A stretch of 64,000 bases of DNA. Origin: Euptelea pleiosperma (Eukaryota; Streptophyta; Magnoliopsida; Ranunculales; Eupteleaceae). Each line of letters starts with the position of its first letter. Positions within the stretch are counted from its first letter, which is position 1. Shown here in pieces: positions 54,821 through 64,000 of the stretch. Made by a program: the position numbers and the translations under genes. The stretch lies in assembly GCA_035048495.1 (NCBI GenBank), contig CM068553.1, positions 15,563,190 through 15,627,189 of the forward strand, written 5' to 3'. The notes beneath the pieces are model-generated. The model searched no databases. It saw nothing but the letters and a program-made list of their open reading frames with translations, and was not told the origin of the DNA.

Positions 54821-57108
54821 TCTAATTCAGGACTCTCTCGAAGATAAATTATCCAAGTGTCAAAAATACTTTGAGTCTAACTTCATCTCGAAGTCAGACA
54901 ATTCTGGTATTACTGATCTGCAGGAGTCGGCTCCATTTAGATACATTCCCGCAAAACTCAATGAGTTTGTGGCTCTGCTAACCACGGTCAGAGAACCCAC
55001 TACTACTCTCCTCTCAATCTTTACTGAGAAGCTTCTATCCCTCCCCGCTGAACTAAATATTTTTGCGGGTCTGCTCAGAGAACTTACTGTCCTTCTCTCA
55101 GTCTACATTGAGAAAGACCTGTTCTACATAGGTATACCTAGACAAGATATAGGATAACTGTCTCTGTTCCACTTTAGGTGTCAAGAAGACTGCAGATTCA
55201 CTCAGTCTCCATGAGTTTGAACCTGGTTGGGGGTACTTGATATACCCCCATCATGTCTGGCTGAAGACGTAAAATTTAGCGCTTTCGGAAAGACAATTCT
55301 AATATTCTTAGAGTACATGAGTCTCATGCATTTGTTATTACTGTTATATCTCTGGAAATGTAGGTATATTCATTCTTCCGATCATCAGGTACCACACACT
55401 GTCAAGTTTCTGTCGACTTGGTAACATCCTCCCTGAACCTTTGCATCATCATCACTGATTTTTTATCATTTTATGTCCCAGTCGTGAGCACCGAGGACGG
55501 TGCTGTATTTTGTTTAGGGGTGGGTATTTACCAAAACTCATGTCTTCATTTTGATAAAAAAAAAAAGAAAAAAAAATTGTTTTTGGGGTGATTTCCGATG
55601 TTCTCCAAAAGTTTTCTAGAATTTCAAAAATGTGTCAAATACCCTGACTTTGATTAGCTAAAAACCTCCATTAAGTCAGTATTGAGGATGTCAATTTTTG
55701 TTTCAAGTTAGCTTTGAGTTAAGTTAAGCGTGACTGCAGCAGGTTTGAAAACTTAGAAAAACTCAGATTCGGCACAATTGTACACTATCAACATTAGAGT
55801 TATCCTAAGTTTAGAAAATTCTAGAGATCCTGTGAGAATAATTGTGGAGACCTAACCCAGTGAGCTTTCGAGCCTTTAATCATTTCAGAGGGTTATACAA
55901 CAATTCTGAGTCATAAGATGACTCACTATTCTTCATGCCCGCAATATTCGTTGAGAGATCTCATAATCTTTTGCTTTGATCATAAAACTCGGAATGACAT
56001 CAACATTGGATTACTACGACAGAACCTTCTTTGTATCCAGTCAAGATAGCATAAATGATAGTGCAAACCCTAGAAAATGATTTAAGCCATTTTTTCTTAA
56101 CCATTCAGCTTTTTTTAACTCACCTAAATTATACTTCACTAGAAACCCCTTGAACCTTTCTAGAAAAGCCTTTTCTTGTTAAACCCATCAACCAAAATTC
56201 CAATCCAACTACGAAGGATGACTAAGCTACCCTACTCTTGAGATGGATAGAAGAATAACTGATATGGGTGTACTGTGAAAAGAAGAAAAATAAAAAAGAA
56301 AAGAAAGTGATTCAAGCTGAAAAGAAAATATGAATAGAAAGTATGAAAAAGAGCTGAAAAATAAAATGAGCAGTCTCAGAAATATCAAAAAAATAAAAAA
56401 AAATACAAAAGGAAGAAAAGAAACAGAAACTTGTTTTACACCAGTAGGAAAAATACAAGAAAATAGTGATATCCTCTCAAGATCTTTGAAATCCTGTATC
56501 TTTTTATTTTTCTACACCTGACCTAAGCCTTACTACAGCCAGGAAAGTCCTATTTGATTCTAGGATAGCACGATCATAAAATGTGGAGATTGAAGAAAGA
56601 GAAGCTATAGAGTTTGACCTGACGTTCCCGAGTGAAGTGGTATTCCAATCATGAGATCTTCTTCTGTTAAAAATATCCTTCCTTCAAAGAAAACATATGT
56701 GAGATCTTTTGCCTCTTTATATTAAATACATCTCCTCACATATAAATTGAGAGAAAAGAAGAAAACCATTCTTGAGTGATTCCATTCTGAGTAGTTTACA
56801 AGTGAGAATTGAGGTCGAGGCATACAAACTTATAGGTGACCTGAAATTCTTTACTGCAAGATGATAAGAATGTTGAGCACACACACGCAGAGTCTGACTA
56901 TTCTGGATTATGATTATCAGTCTGTAGTCTTGCCAAAACTTTCCAACTCTTTGCTAGTATGTAACTATTTTTGCATCCATTCGATGATTTGACGAACGGT
57001 GTTTTCCTTGAGCTAATATGAAAAAGTGTGCAGCATGTGCAGAGCCCTTTTAAGCTCATTTATTTCGTACTAATTGCCAAGGATTGGCAATATGCTGGTT
57101 GGGGATTG
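54821..57108 (+). mobile_element. 3' internal region of an LTR retrotransposon (gypsy-like)
   Basis: Non-coding apart from a 122-aa frame (54789-55157) that starts in the neighbouring LTR and has no recognised domain. Ends GCTGGTTGGGGATTG directly before a TGATATTCGC LTR start, as a polypurine tract would. The CACCGAGGACGGTGCTGTATTTTG block near 55490 resembles the non-coding tail of large plant gypsy elements. Integrase and everything upstream are lost at the 54820/54821 junction. Confidence 0.6.
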
Positions 57109-59760
57109 TGATATTCGCTTAAAAGTGCGTATTTTTCATTATTATCCTCTAAGTGTTATCACACTCTCCTATGTGAAACTGCTTCCTTTATCCACTTTTC
57201 TACATTCTGACTAAGTCTCATTGCGTGCTTTTTGTTATTTCAGGAAACCAGATCCGATGATTCTCGAGACTTATGAGACCATGGTTAACCACAAGAATAT
57301 CTGTCAAATCTCCAATCTATCTAGAGGTGATCCATTGGAGCAGTGAACCTTTCCAGTGATCCAAGGAGGAACCTAGACATTCATCAAAAGAAGAAACCGG
57401 AACATTTTGAAAGAAATGAATTTGGACCATTAGCCAAAATGCGGATACAAATAGATCAAGAAACAATGACAGTTTTGGGCATCAAAATATGAAGCTAGTC
57501 TTTGAAGCACTTGGATGGTCTTGATCTGAGTCCTCATCATTGGAGATCCTGAGATAAATGGTTAGGGTCACAAAGAACCATACGTCACAGGTTAATTCAA
57601 AAGGGTGTTGAGCTCGCTGGATTGATTTTCATCCTTAAATTGGTCGGGTTAGCATGGGTTCAACGATTGATGCAAATGTATGCAAGTGAGAGGTTGGCAA
57701 TTATAAAGGACAAACAAGTCTGAAGTTAGAATGTTGAGATGATCCTGGAAAATAAGTGCACAAGTGGAAGACAAGCTAGCGGGAAGGATGCATGCACGTG
57801 CTTAGTACATGACCAAAAACCAAGGAATACCATGGCAATATGGTTAAATGTGTGCCATTAAGAGGAATGTTGGACATTCTCTTCAGGAAGTAAAAAGGGC
57901 CAGCAAGGTGGGCCAACATTTGAGTGATGGTTCAAGAGGATGTTGGTGTCTAAGGAAGAAAACGACAAGGATATACAGCCCGTAAAAAGACCAATCTCTT
58001 CACAAAGGGAGGCGGCCCACTAATATGGCAATGGGTGAGGTGTTAAAAATGTGCGGAATTAGAAAGAAAAAAAAAAAAAAAAACAAGAAAAACAAAAAGG
58101 AAAGAGAACAAAGAAAGAGGGAGAAAGAAAGAAAGAAAGGTTTTTAGTCAAGGTGGGACCCAATGGATCCTTGAGATCCCACGACTCTCTCTAGGGCGAC
58201 CTATTTTTTGAAAGAGATATAAACATATCTCTTGGGGAGAATCAGAAAGCTCCATCTCTTCCCTTCCCTTCTCCCACGTTCCTTCTTCTCCCCCACGTTC
58301 CACAACTAGAAGCCGCCCTTGATCTCCAAGCATCTTCCAAAGGAGCAGCAGCCTCCACCTTTCTGCCCCCATCACCACCTGCTACTGCTGCTGCTACTCC
58401 AACGGACTGCCATTAGCAAACCTTCATCTCCAACGCCTGGCAGTCCCCTCTCCAACAGACTGAATAACCCCTCCATCTCCTCAAAGCTGGTGCATCTCCT
58501 ACCCGACCTGCAAGCTCTCCAATGCCTCCACGAGACTGATCTCCCTCAAGAAAGGAAGAGGAGCGCCTCCCCCTTGTTGCAGCAACACCTTCTTCTCTTC
58601 AACATCGTCTGCTGCTGCCTGCAATACGCTTCATTGTTGCAGATTGCCACCTGCATACTGCATCCACGACCTTGCTGCCACTCCCTTGCCGCCCCACAAA
58701 GTGTGTCCGTCTCTCCCCTTGCACAGAAACGTCACCTGCAGTCCTCCACCTTGCCAGATTTGAGATTCAAAAACAAAAAAAACAAAAAGAAAAGAAAAAA
58801 AAAGAGAACGGAGAAGAGAAGGAGGAAAGGAGAAGAGAGGAGAAGAAGGTTTCTTGATCTCCATCGCCTCTTCACCCTCCTCTCACCGCTCTTGTCCGCC
58901 ATTAGCGCCGCCACCAGTTCCTCCGGTGACCTTGCTAGGACGTCCATCTATAACGCTCCACTTTAATGCAGCCCCCATCAACCCTCTCGTGGACATGACC
59001 AGCGTCTCTCTTCTTGGATATATAGAACGGGTGTCTTCACCACTTGCAAAATCTCTTGGGAACCACCGTTGCCCTCAATGCACACCATCAACATGCACAT
59101 CATTCCCCCCCTCAATGCCCTCTTGGCTGAACCACAAAGGTCTGCAATACAGCCACCTCCACGTCCAGCAATGGCCATCCTCATTGGCCGATATCCACTA
59201 ACCAGCATACCCTCCAATGGTAGGTATTCTCAAGGTAGTTTTTATCTCTTAGATCTCACTTTCCCTCTCTAACCCTATCTCTGTATCTCTCTAGATCTCT
59301 TCTCCTTTAGTTTCTCTCTCTAGATTTCTTTTACCTCTCATTAGTTTCTCTCTCTATCACTCTCTACCATTCTAGTTATTTAAATTTATTGCTTTTCAAG
59401 AACTTCTTGTAAGGATTAATATTATTGATTATGAATAAAGTACAATTTTATGTCATGCCTTTAGTCCAATTAGTTGATCTTTAATTTATCTTTATAATTG
59501 TCTCATTACCTGTGATAATATTTCTATCAACATAAAAAGTATTTTTTAATCCCATCCCATCACTATCATCTCACCACCATTCTGTAGCAATTCTGTTAAT
59601 TTTTGTCCCTACATGTACTCACTCACCCGAGTGCAGATCGACATCCGAAACGAGCCACTGTGCAAATCTCATCTCTTTGCAGGATTAAAAGTCCGATTAA
59701 TTACAAATGTATTGAAGTTAGGGTTTTCGTAACCAACGACGCGGAAAAACTCTAGTTTCA
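57109..59760 (+). repeat. LTR copy B (same family as the solo LTR), probable 3' LTR
   Basis: 2652 bp from TGATATTCGC to CTAGTTTCA. The 5' third is clearly diverged from the other copies, so it is probably the oldest. Near its end it shares GAGTGCAGATCGACATCCGA and CAACGACGCGGAAAAA with the solo LTR. The Pro/Ser-rich frame 58319-58966 lies in this LTR and is not a gene. Confidence 0.75.
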
Positions 59761-59848
59761 ATTGTGAGTATTGTCAGTCATATTCCCTATTGGGTTGATG
59801 GAACCCGAAATGATAATTATCCTGCGGCAGTTGCTGCGGGAGGGTAGA
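59761..59848. other. 88-bp spacer between LTR copies B and C
   Basis: Unique in the window; contains GATGGAACCCGAAATGAT and ends GCGGGAGGGTAGA. It could be flanking host DNA or an internal remnant. Confidence 0.4.
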
Positions 59849-60801
59849 TGATATTCGCTTAAAAGTACGTATTTTCCACTGTTATCTTCTAAGCGTTTTC
59901 ACACTCTCCTACGTTAAAATGCTCTATTTATCTACTTTTCTACATAAGAGTCTCTTTTGTTGCGTAGAACACACTTTTCTAGACGAAATGGTATATTTGC
60001 ATGCATTAAACACATTTTCGAAAGTCTAAACATTAAGTCGTTCTGATAAAGTCTCATTACGCGCTTCTTCTGTCGTAGGAAACCCCGATGGGACAATTCT
60101 CGAGACTTGCGAGCCCACATCGATCAGGAAAGCCCATTATCAAAGCTTAAAGAGCCCACATGCTATGACTAGAAGATATGGGCCAAATATGGACTGAATA
60201 AGAGGACCAAAAAGCCGGCCCAAAGAACAAAGATAGTAGGAGAGCCAATGACCAAGAGACGGACCAAAGCGTTTAAAGCCACATGAGTCAGCAAGGAATG
60301 ATAGTCTACTCTACTGGAGAAGCGTGAGGATGCTCGCAGTGAAGACCAGGGTTCCAAACCCTCTGCCAATACTTTTATCTCCATTTTCTGATATTTTCTT
60401 TCTCATCTCTCCTTATTCTCTCTCTCTTCATCTCTCGATCCTCGAATCTACTGACCTAACCCCAGAACTCCTGCCCATTGGCTCTGTCTCATCTCCCTTA
60501 GCTTTCTGACCATTGGATCTTCCACCGGACCGTTGGATCTCTCTAGATCCGTCAATCTACCAATCTGGGTCCTAATCAAGTCACCATCCATCCGATCGCC
60601 ATCAGATTGTCTGTCACATCATCTTGTGAGACGATGGACATCATCAATCTATGTGGGCCAGTAGCCAGGCCCATCATCATCGACCCGCTGTCCGACCATT
60701 TAGTGGACCCCATAAATTTCAAAATAATTTCAATTAAATTTTAAAAAATGGGGGGTCCACTAAATGGGGAAATTTCCCAAAGAAAAGTAGGGTTTTACTT
60801 A

Positions 60802-60858
<57 letters not shown>

Positions 60859-61575
60859 CTTATTTTTTACTTTTGAAAAATACCCTATTTCCATTAAAGG
60901 AAATAGAGAGCTTTAAAAGGGGAAGGAGAAGGGTTCGTTTGAACCCTAATCCCCCTCCAATCTCTTCCATCCTTCCCCTTTACCCTTCCCCACGTTTTCC
61001 CTTCTTCTTTGGCCCCATCTTCCTCCTCCTTTCTTCTTCTTCTTTTTCATCTTCTTCATCTTCACCAAGATCTCCTCCACCATCTCTTGCTGGCCACCCC
61101 TTACCCCTCCATTAACTCCCCACCATCACATCTCCTTGCTGCTAACGCAGCCAATACCAAGCCGCTCCACCCACAGACTGCAAGTCCATCATTAGTGCCG
61201 CCCTCCATCGGACTGGTGACCCCAAACCGGCAAACCTTTGGCACAACTCACGGTTTGTTTACCGTGAGTGCTTGCTGCCTCGTCCAACAGATCAGTGCGC
61301 TATCTCCAACATTAAACATGCGACTTGCAGGTGCGCCTGGTGAATGGACAGCAACTCCATACCACCCCATGTTTCCCTCTCTTATCTCTAGATGCAACAG
61401 ATAGCTGCTGGCCTGTAACGTGTTCATCAAACCCATCACCATGCACCAGCAGCTATGGTAGCTAGACCGTTCTCTCCTCCATAGTTGCAGGTTCGGCCTG
61501 CAACTCTTGAAGATTGCTGTTTTCCCAGCAACACTAGCCGTCTCTCGCCCATATCTCACCACGCTCCTTCCACTT
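59849..61575 (+). repeat. LTR copy C, incomplete
   Basis: Starts TGATATTCGC. It is close to the solo LTR through the U3 region (GACGAAATGGTATATTTGCATGC, ACATCATCTTGTGAGACGATGG) and the TATA-proximal palindrome, and includes an (AT)n run at 60804-60857. It breaks off at 61575 where copy D begins. Confidence 0.8.
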
Positions 61576-62527
61576 TGATATTCGCTCAAAAGTGCTTATT
61601 TTAAGCAATTATCCTTTTAGCGTTATTGCATTCTCCTACGTAAAATGCTCTATTTATCTACTTTTCTACGTAATAGTCTCTTCTGTTGCGTAGAACACAC
61701 TTTTCTGGACGAAATGGTATATTTGCATGCATTAAACACATTTTCGGAAGTCTAAATATTAAGCCGTTCTGATAAAGTCTCATTACGCGCTTCTTCTGTC
61801 GTAGGAAACCCCGATGGAACAATTCTCGAGACTTGTGAGCCCAAATCGATCATGAAAGCCCATTCTCAAAGCTTAAAAAGCCCACATGCCATGACTAGAA
61901 GATATGGGCCAAATATAGGCTGAATAAGAGGACCAAAAAGCCGGCCCAAAGAACGAAGAGAGTAGGAGAGCCAATGACCAAGAGATGGACCAAAGCGTTT
62001 AAAGCCACATGAGTCAGCAAAGAATGATGGTCGACTCTACTGGAGAAGCGTGAGGATGGTCACAGTGAAGACCAGGGTTCCAGACCCTCCGCTAGTGCTT
62101 TTCTCTCTATTTTCTGATACTTTCTCTCTCATCTCTCCTTATTCTCTCTCTCTCTTCATCTCTCGGTCCTCGAATCTACTGACCTAACCCCAGAACTCCT
62201 GCCCATCGGCTCTATCTCATCTCCCTTAGCTTTCTGACCGTTGGATCTTCAATCGGACCGTTGGATCTCTCTAGATCTGTCGATCTACCAATCTGAGTCC
62301 CAATCAAGTCACCATCCATCCGATCGCCATCAAACTGTCTGTCACATCATCTTGTGAGACGATGGACATCATCAATCCATGTGGGCCAGTAGCCGGGCCG
62401 ATCATCATCGACCCGCTGTCCGACCAGTTAGTGGACCCCGTGAATTTCCAAAGAATTTTAATTAAATTTCAAAAAAACGGGGGGTCCACTAATTGGTGAG
62501 ATTCCCCATAGAAAAGTAGATTTTTAC

Positions 62528-62592
<65 letters not shown>

Positions 62593-64000
62593 TTATTTTC
62601 AAAAATACCCTATTTCCATTAAAGGAAATAGGGAGCTTTATAAGAGGAGGGAGAAGGGTTCGTTCGAACCCTAATCCCCCTCCAATCTCTTCCTCTCCTT
62701 CGCCCAAAACTTCCCCGACGTTTTCGGCGCTTTCTTCCTCTTCTTCTTCTTCTTCTTCTTCTTCTTCTTCTTCTTCTTCTTCTTCTTCTTCCTCTTCTCA
62801 ACCGGAGTTGCAACCTGCAACTCCGGCTGGTGCAACTTGCTGCCATCTCAGGCGCTCCTTGGAGTCGCAAGACCGTTGCACAACACCCTTTCATCACCGT
62901 TCCACCCCACGTCCTCTCCTCTTTCCCTCCTTATTCTCCTTCTTCTTCTTCAATTGGTTACCGGAGTTGCAGACTTGGAACTCTGGCAATCAGATCTGCA
63001 ACTCCTTCCTCTTTCTCCATCGTTTTTCCTCTCCCTTCCTTCTCCTCTTTCTCCTCCTTCTCTGCTGCTATTCCTCCACTGCTGCTGCGAGCTCCACCGC
63101 CTGCTCCTTGCACCACCGGCGACCTCAACTAGTGAACCAGTCCGGCAAGCTCCATTAAAGCTGCCACCTGTGGCTGTTCTTCCACGGCCTACACACCATT
63201 GGATCTTCGCTAGCGCACCTCTCCTCCTCCACCTGTGCGTAGCACAGCTTGCTGCAGCGGGCAGCAACCATCTCCACCACCAAGAAGCTCCGCCCGAACC
63301 AGCAACCTCGCCCCCACTTCGTTGCTGGTTCACCCTTCGCCTGTGTCTTCTTCATCTGCACCGCCCAGCACCACACCAGCTCCTCCGGCGACCACCATTG
63401 ACGCCGGAGCAACCTGCCGCTCCGCCTGCTCCTCCACAATTTGATCATCATTCCACCGGTAAGTCCCCTCTCTCTCTTCCTTTACACTTGTATCTCTTTT
63501 CTTTCTCAAACCAGCCAAACTGTAAGGCCTGCAATACTCCTCACCGATCACTACTGTTGTCGGAGTTGCCCACCTGCAACTCCGTCAACAATACCCACAA
63601 TAGTTTGGCTGGAGAACTCCATTGGTTGTTGCCTCTTCTACCGCTCCATCTTCCTCGTTTCGCACTTCCCCTCCACGCATCAGTCCATTAATTGGACTGT
63701 AAAACCTTATCTTCCCACACCGCCTGCACTCCTTCTCATTAGTTCGGCCAGTAACCACCTTCAACATCCAGTAGGACCCTACCTTCTCTAATGCACAACC
63801 GGCAAGTGCGCACCTTCTTCACTTCCCCGTAAGTATTGCAAACTAGCAACTTCTTCCCCCTTGCTATCTTCATCAAATCATGATCTTCCTCCATCGGGGG
63901 GGGTCATGGTGAGATCCCGCACATTCTCTCTCTCTTACTCTTTTTCTCTCTCTTCTTTCTCTCTCTAGGTTTTACTGCTTTCCTAGATTAATCCCTATTT
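61576..64000 (+). repeat. LTR copy D, runs off the window
   Basis: Starts TGATATTCGC; its U3 is nearly identical to the solo LTR. Contains (AT)n at 62547-62584, TTTATAAGAG at about 62638, (TTC)n at about 62735-62790, then a long C/T-rich leader with many Pro- and Leu-rich chance frames. The end (expected near 64250 by comparison) is outside. Confidence 0.8.

Noticed and set aside
54789..55157. 122-aa frame
   Set aside because: Crosses the junction between two retroelements, so it cannot be an original gene; no domain recognised.
58319..58966. 215-aa Pro/Ser-rich frame
   Set aside because: Inside LTR copy B, same low-complexity leader region.
62837..63691. 284-aa open frame rich in Pro, Leu and Ser, with overlapping frames on both strands
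   Set aside because: Lies in the C/T-rich leader of LTR copy D; composition follows the base bias and no domain is visible.

Overview
The window is nuclear DNA of a flowering plant. It holds split wall-associated receptor kinase (WAK) genes with phased GT-AG introns, plant-type CACTA, Ty3/gypsy and Ty1/copia (Sirevirus-like) elements, and many foldback MITEs. The species cannot be named from what I can see. No clearly functional host gene remains: the only host genes are damaged WAK copies, and everything else is mobile DNA or its debris.

Layout. (1) 1-15127, minus strand: WAK pseudogene A. Its first exon is split by a 12.16 kb CACTA element (2455-14612, 3-bp target duplication AGT). The element carries a broken TNP2-type transposase, a Transposase_24-type gene and a ~178-bp satellite array. 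(2) 15128-21685: MITEs, a dispersed repeat that I call R, a probable Sirevirus-type solo LTR and a fragment of a second CACTA transposase. (3) 21686-32794: a complete, very young Ty3/gypsy element of the Tat type on the minus strand, with 5-bp target duplication AACTA and nearly identical LTRs. Gag-protease and RT-RNase H-integrase lie in one frame, separated by a single TAG in the context TAG-CAA-TTA. An oppositely oriented three-exon gene with its own TATA box and G-box cluster lies between integrase and the 3' LTR. (4) 32800-36340: MITEs, including a hAT-like one nested inside another, and CACTA-like terminal debris. (5) 36655-41336, minus strand: WAK copy B, with an intact extracellular exon but frameshifts in the EGF and kinase exons. 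(6) 41340-46830: MITEs, foldbacks, R copies and a third WAK fragment. (7) 47010-54820: a gag-only, Sirevirus-like element on the minus strand, interrupted in gag by a 2.68 kb solo LTR with target duplication TCCCA. (8) 54821-64000: the 3' end of an LTR retrotransposon of the same family as that solo LTR, followed by three LTR copies in a row; the last runs off the window.

How the parts relate. The WAK fragments come from local duplication. Copies A and B share exon phases and a MITE at the same place in intron 1, so that insertion predates the duplication. The CACTA element came later and only into copy A. The Tat element is the youngest large insertion. Family assignments rest on motifs and exon structure read by eye; no database search was run.
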